Shown here in pieces: positions 10,485 through 31,200 of a stretch of 64,000 nt of DNA. The stretch spans positions 644-64,643 of the forward strand of contig DF236988.1 in assembly GCA_000708835.1 (NCBI GenBank), written 5' to 3'. A program made the position numbers and the translations under genes. The notes under the pieces were generated by a model. That model was not told the origin of the DNA, searched no databases, and saw nothing but the letters and a program-made list of their open reading frames with translations. This DNA is from Klebsormidium nitens. Taxonomy: Eukaryota > Streptophyta > Klebsormidiophyceae > Klebsormidiales > Klebsormidiaceae. Every line of letters starts with the position of its first letter. Positions within the stretch are counted from its first letter, which is position 1.

Positions 10485-11115
10485 ACCCTAATTATGGGAA
10501 CTCGTGGCAACCACCAGCTCATATCTGAGTGAATTCTCGAGCCCACCTTTGATTTACATGCTAGTTGCTGAGAAACCTTAAAAACAATCCGTGGCCCCAT
10601 CAGTCATGAGTGCTATGCGCGGCCACCGCCGGGCTACAAATGACACGTACTCAGTCGCCGATAACCCTAATTCAGACAATTCCGTGTGATTCCGTGTCCC
10701 CATCAGCAGTTTTCAAGAATCCTAGTTCGGAAATTCGTGTCCCCATCAGCTCAAAAGTGTAGTCCGCGCCCACCATCGAGTTAAAAAAAAGTTCATGCTA
10801 GTAACCGAAAACCCTAATTCAGAGATATTCGTGTCCCCAGTAGCTTATGGAGTGTAATCCGCGCCTACCATCGGGTTGAAAGGTCTCAAGCTCGTTGCCC
10901 AAACCCTTATTCAGAGATATCGTGTCACCATCAGCTTATGGATGTTATCCGCGCCCACCATCGGGTTAAAAAGTCTCATGCCAGTTGCCGAAAACCCTAA
11001 TTTAGAGATATTCGTGTCACCGTCAGCCTATGGATGTGATCCGCCTCCACCATGAGTTAAAAAAGCATCATGCTAGTTGCCGAGAACCCTAATCAAGAGA
11101 AATTTGTGTCCACCA
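10485..11115. repeat. Degenerate ~92-bp tandem repeat
   Basis: About eight imperfect copies begin near 10485, 10574, 10664, 10718, 10811, 10913, 10994 and 11086. Spacing is mostly 81-102 bases; one unit is shortened. Each contains a core close to ACCCTAATTCAGAGATATTC, then a TCAGCTTATGGA-like stretch, CCGCGCCCACCATCGGG and TTGCCGAAA. ACCCTAA matches a plant telomere unit, but one copy per 92 bases is not telomere. The array lies just outside the 5' end of the KDZ gene, so it may be a subterminal repeat of that element or part of its promoter. Confidence 0.8.
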
Positions 11116-11182
11116 ACTTCAGAGCTCTTGGAGGTCACTGCTGAAATTCCACCGCTAGTCTGAAGACAGAGCAAGAATCTGA

Positions 11183-11400
11183 TGCCAATGCATGAGCTTC
11201 CCACGCGTTTGAACCATGCCACCACCATTCTCAAATACAAAGCAAAACTCCGAATGCGTTCTGGTCAAAATGCCGAGCTCCCCAGTGCCTCTGAGAACCA
11301 TGTCATCACCTTTTAGAGACAAAGCCGAGTTCAGAATGAGTTCTAGTCAGAATGCTGAGCTTCCCGGTGCCACTGAAGGATAATGTCACCTGTCGAGTCC
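11183..11400. repeat. ~82-bp tandem repeat, three copies
   Basis: Three imperfect units start near 11183, 11270 and 11352 with ATGC(C/T)(A/G)A-type starts. They share GAGCTTCCC/GAGCTCCCC, ACCATG(C/T)CA(C/T)CACC, AAAGC and GAATG(C/A)GTTCT. It is distinct in sequence from the adjacent 92-bp array but continuous with it, making about 0.9 kb of tandem DNA beside the transposon. Confidence 0.65.
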
Positions 11401-13089
11401 AAGCTAAGTCCTGAGGACAAATGTAGAGACTCTCTGGTCAGGTGCAAGAGAGAGTCTGTAGACTGACCTGTCAAGATGATCTGCCCGCCAGCGCTCCAAT
11501 GCTATGCGCCGCAACCGTCTCAAGGCTGCTGCTGCTGTTGGAGGGAAGTTGCGACAGAGAAGCTTCTGTATGATGTTGGTCTGAGAAGAATGGCGGCGCA
11601 GCGGCAGAATGCTGTACCAGAAGAGAGCTTGTATCTCGAATGATGTCCCTTCTGGGCCATGGATGCTGCCCCAGAGCTCTACAGGCCCGGCATTGCGTGC
11701 CATGACTGTGATATGCGTTTCTGAGTGTGTGGTGCAGCTTCTAGCAACCATGGAACGTGATCTTTAGCTGAGTGTTCGGTCCGTGGTGCTGCGCCCAGTT
11801 GAAGCTAGCTATCAGCTTGGTTGTGAGAGGAGACCACGTTCGTTTTAGGTTGCAGACTGGCTGGACTGAATCAGAGGTTAGAGTCGGACATTTTATTTAG
11901 AGTGCTGGTAAACTGCCCGTCCTCCATTTTCATTCGGGGGGGCACCTAGTTTTCAGGATAGGCTGGGAGGTCGTATGCTAGATAATTCCCTTTTTTCAGA
12001 GCCGTCCGATGGTGCCCCGGGCACTTTGGACCGGAAGATAGCCCTAAAAAACCAGAGCTCAACCCCCATACAGGGTTGGTGGGCGTATAATATCCACTTA
12101 TATGAGATTCTGAGGGAGAAAGTCAGCTGAAGAGTGAGTTTAGAGCTCTGTTCAGCCGTGCGATGACTAAAAAAGGTTATCGTGCCGTCCGATGACGTAA
12201 AACCAATGAATACAGTGCAAAATAAGCCCTACTTACCTGTGTGATAAGCTCTGCGCATACAATTACAGTACAATCAGAATTTTGCTCGGCTATGGATGGT
12301 GTACAATCAGTACCATCGACCGGTGGGCCATGGATTGTACAATACACAATCCGGAATATGGTCATGTCCAAGCCTACTAGCTACCGTAGTAGCTACGTAG
12401 GTATAGGCAGAGGGCGCAGCCAAAAAGCTGGCGCGTGCAGCATTGTAAGCGGTAGAATCGTCCTATCCAAACTGCCCACGAGGTCAAAACGACTTGGCTA
12501 GGTCCCAGTACGTGCTCAACAAGTTTCCGCCATCGTTGGGTGTCATTTTGACCGGTCCAATACAATGCACCGGCCAAAATTTGGATGGGAAAGTCAGACA
12601 TAGGGCCACTTCATCCTTGACACCGAGGGATCCACCGGGTGCGTTGATCTGAAAATGGGTGCAAATGGTTGCCAAAAGGCCATATAAGACGTCTGCAAAA
12701 TTTGATAGACGCGCCCGCGATGGAGCCCATACGGTCTGCTCGCCACTGGGCGCTACATTGGTACCTGTTCTCGCTGGGCGTCTACATCCTCTGGGTATAG
12801 CCTATAGCTGTATACTACCGTCGGTGAGACGCAAATCAGCGCGGCCGCACTGCATGGTCACTTTCATTAGAGGAGCTTCATGTTTAGTGAGCCTGCAAGG
12901 GACCCCTGAGGAACCCGCTGGAGAGGCCAAAGCTATTATGAAAGGTGGAAGCTTTTATACTTGGACGTTTTAGAAGCTATGAAACTCCTGCATTATTGCA
13001 TGTCACCGCCCCGCAATGCGATCGGCCGTCAGGTCGATGCCCAGCTGGCAGGACCCAAGTTGAAGCCACAGAAATCTTAAGATCTCAGC
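11401..13089. other. Intergenic; short palindromes
   Basis: No supported gene. A minus ORF of 115 aa at 11404-11751 is open but has no recognisable motif. At 12240-12640 there are several small inverted motifs (for example GTACAATC/GATTGTAC and GACCGGT/ACCGG), which may be remnants of a small insertion. A TTTTATAC sequence near 12953 could serve as TATA box for the gene starting at 13090. Confidence 0.35.
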
Positions 13090-14445
13090 ATGGCGGCGCG
13101 GGCGCAGCTGGCACTTGCTGCCATACTCCTTGCACTCGTCCTGGGGACTTGCCTCAGCCTTTTGACAGCCCCCAGCGCAATGACGAGCGGACTGAGCCAT
13201 CAACCGACAGCTCCGACTCTTGCTGCCCTGGGCATCAGCTTTTCAAACAGTCAGCGCAACTCAGATAACCATGCTGATGTCACTATGGTGAGCAGCTGGT
13301 TTGCAGATGATGCTATTACGGCATGGAGGAACGGGCAGCTGTCGGTGGAGCAGCTCCACTCGGCATTGTCCCTAAGGGACTCGGTCATACCAGCTGCGTT
13401 CTCGTGCCATTGGTTGAACAGGACTATCAAAGGTCTTGACAGAAAGGAAGGGGCGCCTTGCTTTTACGTCAGATCTTCTATTCCAGTCATTGGCACGGTA
13501 GTGGTGAGGAACCCTGAAATGGTGCGGCGCTTGGTGTACAGCATAGACGTGCCGGTTCAGAGCATAGTCGTCGTTCACAACAGGATTGCTGGGGAAACGG
13601 GGGATAGAAATGCGGAAGAAGTGGCGAGTGCCCTTCGCGACCTACAAAGTACGATAGGCGAAAGGTTTCTGAAGGTCATAACCGCTGATTGCAACAGAGG
13701 GTGTGCCGGAGGCTGGAACTCTATTTTACACGCCGCTCCGAATGCCCCATGGTGGATCATCGCGAACGACGATGTGGCTTTCAAGCCAGGGGCCCTACGC
13801 GATATTCCGGACTTCATCCAAACTGAACCGCAGGCAGCTATGTTCGAACTGGCGGCCTTTCAAACTATTCTTCTAACCAGGCAAGGTGTGCAAACGGTTG
13901 GGGTCTTTGACGAGAACATATGGCCCGCCTACCACGAGGATTGTGATTATGCTCTGAGGGTCCTTTTGAGTGGGATGAAGCATATCAGGGAACGTCCTCC
14001 TACCTTCCAAGTCATTCACGGGGACCAAGAAACGGGTACGTCGTCGACCCTCACGAGCGGGGCTGATGAAAGCTACGGGACTCGAAATGAGTGTTCACAC
14101 AACAACAACGCTTACTACTATTCAATGAAGTGGAATGTTTCGGGACATTGCGGAGCAGTGGAGGAAGGCATGTTCCGAACGCCTTTCAACAATCCCGCCC
14201 ACACTGTGGCTAGTTGGACGTTTGACCCTCTCCTCCGCATACGATCAGAGACGTGTTGGGACCCAAATACGTCCACTGAAAATCGATTAATGGAGAAAGA
14301 TTATGGTAGAAAGGCTCTTGTTGGGGATGCAGTGGCCACTGCGCACTCTTGGGAGGTGATGAGCTTCTGGCCCAAGGGCTCTACACCTGATGCAAGAACA
14401 CTTGTTGTTGGCTCTAGAACTTTTTGCACATCACCGGCAGCTTAA
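13090..14445 (+). CDS. GT-A fold glycosyltransferase-like, type II membrane
   Basis: Intronless ORF of 451 aa. Residues 5-28 (AQLALAAILLALVLGTCLSLL) form a signal peptide or signal anchor, so the protein should enter the secretory pathway and probably sit in the Golgi. The catalytic half has the order expected of a GT2-like GT-A enzyme. A beta-strand start (IPVIGTVVVRNPEMVRRLVYSID) is followed by CNRGCAGGWNSILHA, then WWIIANDDVAFKPGAL near residue 225 (the acidic pair is the likely DxD-type nucleotide-sugar/metal site). A later acidic motif AYHEDCDYALRVLLSG fits the catalytic base region. Four or more cysteines in the C-terminal part suggest disulfides. N-glycosylation sequons occur (NRT, NVS). 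Donor and acceptor cannot be told. Lack of introns contrasts with the split genes nearby. Confidence 0.75.
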   Translation: MAARAQLALAAILLALVLGTCLSLLTAPSAMTSGLSHQPTAPTLAALGISFSNSQRNSDNHADVTMVSSWFADDAITAWRNGQLSVEQLHSALSLRDSVIPAAFSCHWLNRTIKGLDRKEGAPCFYVRSSIPVIGTVVVRNPEMVRRLVYSIDVPVQSIVVVHNRIAGETGDRNAEEVASALRDLQSTIGERFLKVITADCNRGCAGGWNSILHAAPNAPWWIIANDDVAFKPGALRDIPDFIQTEPQAAMFELAAFQTILLTRQGVQTVGVFDENIWPAYHEDCDYALRVLLSGMKHIRERPPTFQVIHGDQETGTSSTLTSGADESYGTRNECSHNNNAYYYSMKWNVSGHCGAVEEGMFRTPFNNPAHTVASWTFDPLLRIRSETCWDPNTSTENRLMEKDYGRKALVGDAVATAHSWEVMSFWPKGSTPDARTLVVGSRTFCTSPAA

Positions 14446-15325
14446 TCAGCGTTTTGTAACCCATGTGTCTTGTCCATTTCGGACAGTGCTCCTGGACTCG
14501 CCCCACATGCATGTATAAGTAACCATCACCGAGGTACCCAGCCGCGTTTATCTTCAACAATCTAGCTAATATAGAGCTATATTTAAGGGCCCGCGAGTGA
14601 ATGTAATGTGCATGTGCACCGCACATGCTAGCCAAGTAGTACGTGTTACGGTCGAATGTGCACCGGATAACCACGATGACACCGACATTTGTGCACATGG
14701 GCCGTTGCGGCCGGCAGGATTGATATAGTAGCCGCTCAGTGGGTCTCCCACATGCATGCCTTATGATCGCATGGCTGATCGCAGCACAACGATGGCCATC
14801 TAGATCAGACGGTGTCAATTGAAAATGCATCCTTGCCAGCTAGCACAATGACGGGCATGAAAAATCACTGGATCCGGGTCTAACAGATTACGACTATTTG
14901 AAAATGCATTTAGATCCACCTGGAACCTGCTAGCTGGCCCGTGAACCATGGTCGTTGGACTAGCAAGACATGGACATCGCCTGTATGTAAGCCTGGAGCT
15001 AGGTTCGAATTTACAGCAACATATGAGCTCGGCCTGCACATGTTGTTTAGATGTAGCACATCATAAGTCCACTGCTTGGTGCATAAAATTCACTCTCACA
15101 TGTGGCGGCCGACCTTCAGTAGTAGGAAAGACAGGGTAACATCGACGGTTGTGTTCCAAATGTGAGCTAGGGGTGTTTTGTTAGCACACGCCATGAAAAG
15201 CTTGAGATGAGCACTTTCATGTACTGCTATCGCGAAGGCCTTCTGGTGTCACCGGGCACATGGTTTGCGCAAGAAGTATTGGTTTAACTGTCTTGATTCC
15301 GGAGCTCTTTCTGTCATGTCCGATC
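14446..15325. other. Spacer between convergent genes
   Basis: Holds the 3' flank of the glycosyltransferase-like gene (plus) and of SEC23 (minus). A minus ORF (14414-14830) overlaps the end of the glycosyltransferase gene and shows no family features. A short direct repeat (TTGAAAATGCAT...GCTAGC) occurs near 14818 and 14898. Confidence 0.4.
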
Positions 15326-23562
<8,237 letters not shown>

Positions 23563-25296
23563 ATTGCGCCCTTCAATCAGCTCCTAGGGCAGCTTCAATC
23601 TTAAAAGCCTGAGTGGTGCAGATGCCAGCGAGCTAAGCTTCAACTGCAGAGCAGAGAGCATGTGGAGGCTCTTGTGGCAGAACCTGATCAGGAAAGCTCC
23701 GCAGCTGCTGATAGAACACTGGACAGCAATTCCTCCCCTCAAGAACTGCCATCAATTGACAAGCATTCAAGGGACAACACCAATGGCAGCAGACAAGCCA
23801 GCAAGCTGAGAAAGCCCTTGCCCTCGCCCTCGCCCTCGTCCTGCAACGTGCAAAATCGGCAGCTGGTGGACCGATGGTCTTACTCTGGCATGGTGCTATG
23901 TGATCATTCTTGAAATCATTATATGACTGCATGTTAAGAGCTTGTAAGCAGAGACAATATGGTACATAGCGCGGTGGACAGCCAGGCAAAATTTATCTCC
24001 CTATACTTCAATTTCATATTGATTGGCTCACGCTTTGTATCCTGGTTTCCTTGGATACGTCAGTGTCCCCACGTTATAAGCGCTCAAAGAAGTTCGCATA
24101 TACCCGGGCTGGCTGGTCCTGGGCGGCCGGTTATGATGCATGCACATTGCTGCTCTTGTCTCTCCCAGAGTCAATGACGAGTCGAGAGTTGGAGCGCAAA
24201 GGGGAGCACAGTGCTCAGATGAGTCAGAAGGACGCTCAGATCCGACTTTTGTAGGTACCGGTATAGCACTGGCAGCAGTCGACCATCTCTGGGAGAGGTG
24301 GAGAGGAGGAGAACGATGTTCAGGCGTTGTCTTTGTGGAGGTTGTTAGTGCCTTGCAAGTGGGACATCGGCGAAGGAGCAAGCGTGTGTGAGTACCCGCT
24401 TTGACAACGTCTTTGTGAAGCGTGTGCTTCAACAGTGGTTCTTGAACTTTCTCCTGTACCCGCTTTTCCGTTGACACAATCGCCTCAAAGATATGACAGT
24501 AGGTGCAGGCTGTCGCAGTTTCTTGTGTCCGCCCCCTTCTTGTTGCATATTATCATTTTCTGGTTTGATGCCGTGGTCTGTTAGATATGTGTTGCTCAAA
24601 GGAGGTCCAAGTTCAACTTGCCGCTGGTATTCCAAGCATTTCTATGTACAGGGCCAACGTGAGTGTTCCAATTTATCTACTAGAGCGCTGTGTTTTGCTG
24701 ACCTTTGCAAGGTCGAAGACAGGTGTTCCACTTGAGAGGTTTCAGCTCTTGTCAACTTTTGAGCTTTTGAATGTGCTAGGCAGTGTGTTGTGGTAGCAGG
24801 TGATGGAGACAAGATCCGCAAAACTATCTGAGAATGCCCCTTTGCAAGGGCATCACATTGAATCGTATAGCATGAAGCACTGATATTGCTGGTGGTGGTT
24901 GTCGATTTATGTGCTCCTCCAAGGCAGACATGTGTGAAGTTCCGCTATCTTTCGGCAAACGCTTCCGTCTTTCTTAGCAAAAGGTTTGTCAACGACTACA
25001 AATGGCTGGTCCGGCGCAGAGGCCTTGCTTTTCTTTCTCGTGATTCCTGCATCAGAACAGACAGAGTGGAAAGCTCTGCTCAAGCAGTCTGCCATGTTCA
25101 GAGCAAAAGACCTGAACATATTGACATGTCCATAACACAGCTCGTTTTGGCACTTTACTTGTGGTCCACCTTTTCACTATCATGTAAGCATTGAAGTTGG
25201 CAGACTGCTTACCGCACCTGTAATGTACTTGGAAGTTAGACTCGAAGTCGCAGAGTCACACTCTCACCTTCTGTGTACCCTTTGCAGCCGGAAGGC
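23563..25296. other. Divergent promoter region SEC23 / TMEM131-like
   Basis: Both neighbouring genes are transcribed away from this 1.7-kb stretch. No clear TATA box was seen for either. A TTTGCAG acceptor-like sequence at 25281-25287, just before the TMEM131-like ATG, suggests a 5' UTR intron. A short run of CCCTCG repeats lies near 23820. Small ORFs inside show no family features. Confidence 0.45.
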
Positions 25297-28200
25297 ATGA
25301 CGATGGCTCCCATGGCGGCTCTGCTGGTCTTCGTCGTCCTGGCAGCCTCCTTCGCTCTGTCCACAGATGCTGAGAGCTGCACAAGAAGTGCCTGCCCCTT
25401 GGTTTCGAGAAGCTCTGTGGCGTCTGCGTGGTCGGCAACCCAGCTTCAGAGCAAGGGTTTGCAAGGGGTCTATGGAGAGCACGACGGTTTTGCGCCTGGT
25501 GAGAGGAGATGCATGCGCCTGGTTGGTGGGAAGATTGAGAGGTGCAGTCGGCCGGAGCCTTCGGGACGTCAGGTGCAGAGAGAGGACTCTTTGGGGGAAG
25601 GGGGCGATGATAGCCAAACTTCGGGGGGAGAAGCCTGGGGGCGAAAGAGGGGCGGAACTTGGAAGGGCAGCAGAACGGTCAGGAAAAGCGGCGGCGTCGG
25701 AAAGGAGGGGTGCATGATGCGAGCAGTGATGACCGCGGTGGGGGCGGTGATGCTCTCTCCATGGGGGGGTTCTGGCCGGCACCTACTTCTCGCCCCCCGG
25801 GTGCAGGCCGGGGCGTTTCTCTTGGCAGGGCTAACCAGCCTTCCGGCTGCTAGCGGTCTGGAGAGTGGGGACGCACTTTTGCGGAAGGAGGAACTGAAAG
25901 CTCCTAGCGTCAGTATACAGCCCCCCTTCTTAGACTGGCAGGAGGTTTACATCTGCGAGCCGGCCGCGATCTCGGTGGAGATCATCAACACCTCGGAAGA
26001 CTCACCGGTCACGCTCTTCTCAGTCTCCACCGACAACCAGCAGTTCTTCCCGTCGGCCTTCCGCGAGGTTACGGTCCCCCCAGGGGCCAGTGTAAATATT
26101 TCCCTCACCTTCTTGCCAGTCAAGAGCGGCAGCGCCGAGGCGACGCTCCTGGTGCAGAGCAGCGCGGGGGGGTTCTTGATCCAGATGCACGGCTGGGGGG
26201 TCCCGTCCCACTTGCAAGCCGCCCCCGTCACCGGAAAACGTGTCCTCGTTGGCAAGAGCTTCACGCATTCCCTGGTGCTCCGCAACCCGTACGCAGAGTT
26301 GCTTCGGGTGACGGAAGTCTTCACTTCTGACGATTTCCTTCAGCTGACGCTGCCTCAAAAAGGTGGAAAAGGCGTGCAGGGGGGGACCGCGGGCCTGTGG
26401 GAGGTCCCCCCCGGTGAGGCGAAGCCGGTGATTGAGATCGAGTTCCAGTCCGCAGGGCCGGGGAAGCACTCGGGGCTGGTACACGTTGCGTACGGGATCG
26501 TAAACGGGACGATTGAAGGCACGCTCGTCATCCCGGTTGAGGTGGAAGTCGTTCACGGGGGCCTGTTCACACACGCCAGCGAGTTCGACTTTGGGACGCT
26601 CACTGTCCTGGGGGAGCGCAGGGAGCTCCCAATCGTCGTCACCAACCTCGGAGAAAAGCCGGTTGACGTGTTTGACATCTACCTCGAACCCGGAAACGAC
26701 GGTGTCAGCATCTCCGGCTTTGAGTGGGAGAAGGGCGTGGTTGTTCCTCCCGGGGCGGAGCAGGTCGTCGCGCAAGTGTCCTTTTCCGGGGCGGGGGGTT
26801 CGGAGTCAGGGAGCCAGGAGCCCCCCTGGGCGTCGGGGCTTGTGGTTCTCAACTCCAATGCAAGTGTTGGCGCCGGGGCTCACATTGAGATCCCGTATTG
26901 GGCGCGCGCAATTTATGGCAGCCTAGGATATGAGCCTGTAAACACTTCGTTTCTAGTTTCCTCGGACGGGAGTGGCTCTGGTGCAGATTGGAAAGGCAAG
27001 GCCGTCGTTCAGGAGATTCAGCTCGTCAACAATTTTCCCGTGCCCGTCGCTTTCTACTCGGCGGCGATCCCCGGCGACCCCAACTTCGAGATCGTGTGGC
27101 TATCGAGCGGCCACGTGGCAGCCCCCGGCGGGCCGGGCCCCCGGGTAACGCTAACCTTCCGACCAACCCGACCGGATCTTGATTATAGCACGAGCCTGCT
27201 CGTGGCCACGAACGTAACCACTCTCCGGGTGCCTATTCGCATCCACGTGGGGAAGCTCCAGTTCTTCACGGTGCCCCGGGGCCGGCAGCTTCTCGTGGAA
27301 GTGCATGACCGGCCGGAGGAGATCTTTGTCGGGAAGAAGGTCGACTTCGGCGTCGTCCCGCCGGGAGGGATGCAGCGGCAGCTCTTCGTGGTCGTCAACC
27401 CCACCCCGGAGCCGATTCACATCGTCGCCGTCGCGCATCCCGCCCCCCTGACGCTGCTGTACGTCGCCGACCCGCAGCCTGCCGCGCTGTTTCTCACCGT
27501 CATGCCCCCCGGGCTGAAGGGGCTGGGGTACTTGTGGGACCACGGGGGTGGCCGTGACAATTTCCTCGAGCAGGCCCCTTCGCTGAGCAGCGTCCAAGAC
27601 CGGCTGCTGCGCGAGCCGCTAACCCAAAACCCGTTTGCGCTGCCAAGCGGTCACCTCGTAACCGTAGGGCTGGCAATGGTTCCCCCCGCCACAGAGGGGC
27701 GCTTTGCGGACGAGATCACCTTCACGACCGGGGGCGGCGGGAAGCTGACGGTCCCCTTCGCGTACGAGGTGCTGAGCGGGGGCTTGACCATTACCGTCGA
27801 GCCGGCCGAGATCCGGGCGTTCCCCGGGAAAGTCCAAGAAGCGGTGATTATCGCGGAGAACTCGTTCGATCGCGAGCTGCTGATTTCGAGCCTGGAGTCA
27901 GAGGATGCGGGGTTCTTCTCGAGCGCATACCGGCAGTATCTGCAGGTGGGGGTGCCGACGGAAGTGGGGGTGGTCGATATCGACCTGGAGCAGGCGACGG
28001 GTACGTACCTCGCCGGAATCCGGTACAAACAGTGGCGGAACAAGGGGGGGTGCAAAGGGCACAACTGCCGGGCGGTGACGCCCGCCCAGCTGGAGGGAGA
28101 ACTAGAGGAGGTGAAGATGTTTGCCGGGGTGACGACCTCGGTTTGGGGGCCGCAGGTAAGATCGCCATCGGCTCCAGTTGGCAGGGGCTTTTGGTCTTTG

Positions 28201-31200
28201 CTAAGAAAGACTTGAGCTGCATTATCCTGTGTGGGTTGTGGGTATCCCGTTTTATACGATTGTGCTCTGAAAAAATCAGCGGATACATGTCTGAAATCAG
28301 CAGGAGCGGCTTTGAGCTCACTGAAGTGTTATCCTGTGAGTTTTGATTTCCATGAAACCTTGTTTGGAACGGCACGCTTGCTAAACGTTTGACAAAGGCA
28401 AGCATCTACAAGGTGGACCTTACTGCTCAATCTGCTGCAGAGGTCTCCCCTTTTGGTCCTCTCAGAGTTTCTTCATCAGAACCTTCTCATGACAGAGCCA
28501 ATCATGCGGTTTCGCCAACCTTCTCAGTCCGCGCCGCAGCTTTCCCCCTTGCTGTTCTGAGCGCCAAAGTTGTCTTCTTTTGCTCCGCAGGTTTCCGCCC
28601 TGCTGTCCCTGACGACCGACCTGGTCAAGGACTACCCGATCCCCATCAACGTGACGCCTATCGTCCCGAGCCTGGTCCCGGGAGAAGACGGCGACTCCGG
28701 CGCTTATAAGTCCGGGGACGTCGTATACGAGTTCACCAAGATCCAAGTCGGCACGGTCGCCTACGAGACAATTGACGTGTCGAACCCGTTCGACGAACCC
28801 CTCGAAGTGGAAATCGTTCTCGGGGTACGGGAACCCCCACCAAAAGGAAAAGGCGAAGCGGAGGAGAGCTACCTGGATGGCAAGATAACCGAGTGCGGCA
28901 TGGAAGTGAAGGCGGCGGGGGGGGCGTCGTTTGCGCTGGAAGCGGACGCCGTCGTGCATGCGGTCCTGGCCCCCCGGGAAGAGAAACTCTTTGGCCCGAT
29001 CGCGCTGCGCCCCACGAAGCGCGGCGTCGAGTCCCACGCGTCTTTGTTCCTGCACAACAATTTGACGCTGCTCGAGGAGATCGAGCTGATTGCGGCGGGG
29101 GGTTCGGGCGTGCTCGCGTTCGTGGACGGGGTCACCCCCCTGAAAGAGCTGCGTCTCGAGCTAAACGGTTCGTACCTCGGGTTCGAGCGGGTGCGCGACG
29201 GGCGTGGCTGGGCGCTGCCGCCAGGTGGCAAGATGACGTGGCCCGCCGTCGCGTCCCGCACCGTCAAAGCGCACAACGCAGGCGACGTGCGCCTGGAGGT
29301 GCTCTCGCTCCAAATGGGGCCCGCGTCGGGCTGCCAGGGTTCAGGGTTTAGCGTCATCCCCTGCCGGCCGTTCGTGCTGGGCCCCGGGGAGGCACGTGAC
29401 GTCACGTTCTCCTACCGGCCCGACTTCAAGGCCGCTCTGCGACGCCAAGAGCTGAGGGTGACGACGTCAGCGGGTGACGTCAGCGTGGCGCTCGTCGGCC
29501 GGGTGCCGAAGCAGCTGCTGCCGCTGTGCTTGGAAGCAGTCCCCCGGTGGGCCATCCCGGCTGCGTATCTTTGGGCGGCGGGGGCCGTTTTCTGCGCCGT
29601 GACGTTTGCTTACGGCACGTTCCTCTGGCGAGACTTGTCTGCAAAGAGAGCGGACAGGTTGCGGAAGGAAAGGGTGGGGCAGTCGAGGTCTGCGATTTCA
29701 GAGAAGGCCCCCGGAGACGGAGCGACGCATCCGCAACAGAATGGATCTTTTCCGCGGAGTTCATCTGGGGGGTCCCAGGCGCCGGTTCCAAAGTCTGGGT
29801 CGAAGTCGTCGCTGGCGGAAGAAAAAGGGGGGGCCGAATCGCCCCAGTCGGGCACCCCCCCGAAGTATGAGGAGGACGGGGAGGAGGGGTGGATTGAGAT
29901 TGTGCCTTCGAGGGGGCAAGACAAGCAGGGGAAGAAAGGGGGGGGCAAGGCGAAGAAGGGGGGGGAGCTGGCCAAGGGCTTCGAGGTGGTGAGAGTGATT
30001 GGAACGGATAAGGAGCAGCAGAAGGGGAAGCCGCAGGAGGAGAAAGCGGGGGCGAAGACCGCGGGCAAGGGGGACGGGAATGGAGCAAAGGCGAAGAAGG
30101 GGGCGAGGTCGCAGGTCGCACCGGAGCCGCTGCCAGAGAGTGCGCCAGTCGCATTGCAGGTCAGGGGACGATCTATGCTTTCTGCTTTGCAGCTGCGTCT
30201 CGACCATTAAAGACCGATCTGCTACAAGAGGCTGGCTTTTCGGCGAGTCTGTTTCTAGTCGCAGAAGAAACGTTTTTTTAACATGGCTCTTTTGTATTGC
30301 TGACGCACATCGTGCTCTGGTGAAGGCTGTTCATGAGAATGGTGCTGTAGTTGGAGTTAGTGAGAGGCGAAGAATGAGCTTCGCTTTTACTGTAGCAATA
30401 CCAAGCTGTAATGTTTCTTTCGACCTGACCGTTCTACTCTTTTGATCTGGGACTAGGATCTGACCCTTTTAACCCCTTTCTGCCAGGTTCCGGAAGTCAC
30501 CGACAGCACTCCGCCCACAGAGGCCCCCCCAGCTTCGCCGACCACCGCCGCCCCGGGCCGCAAGAAGAAGAAGAAGCAGCCCACCGAAGCGGCGAACTCC
30601 GCTCCCCCCCCCGCATCCGAGGACAAATCCTCGCCCCCCGGGACGCCGACCGCGTCAAACCCGCAGGGCAGCCCTCTGCACAAGAGCGCGGCGGGGAGTT
30701 CCTCTCGCGGGGGCCTCTCCATGTTCGCCCGCACCAGTGTTCCTGGGGGGGGAGAGAAGAGTGGGCACCTGAGGAAGGGCAGCCAGGGCAGCGAGAGCGG
30801 CGACCCCCCCCAGCCGCACTCCCCCGCCGCCGCGGCGCGGACCCGCCCGCACCGGACTGACGTCATCACGGTGGACTCGACGACCGGGGTGGTCAAGCAG
30901 TCGGTCAAGCTGCGGACGGTGAAGGACAGCAACGGAATGATGCGGCGACGGAATTCCGGGGGCGGGCATGAGCGGACGAGCAGCAACACGAGCAGCGGGC
31001 GGAGCAGCCCGGCGGGGAGTGGGAACTACGCGGGGATTCTGGACGATATGGACGTGGCGGGGAAGGGATGGTCTGGCGGGGTGAGTGCGACACGGCAGTC
31101 TCTGTTTCAAAATTCATTGATTTCCGGCTGTCACCAACTGCCAATCTGCACGATGTAGTCGTCCATCTTGTGTCCTTTGAGGGATCGCAGGGACTATTCA

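Noticed and set aside
10485-11115. Interstitial telomere array
   Set aside because: ACCCTAA occurs only once per ~92-base unit, so it is a minisatellite and not telomeric repeat.
10485-11400. CRISPR array
   Set aside because: Units are degenerate, have no constant-repeat/variable-spacer pattern, and the genome is eukaryotic.
26020-26775. 251-aa minus ORF, and similar long minus ORFs at 27848-28405, 29480-30154 and 31339-31890
   Set aside because: Mirror frames of the TMEM131-like exons; no motifs of their own.
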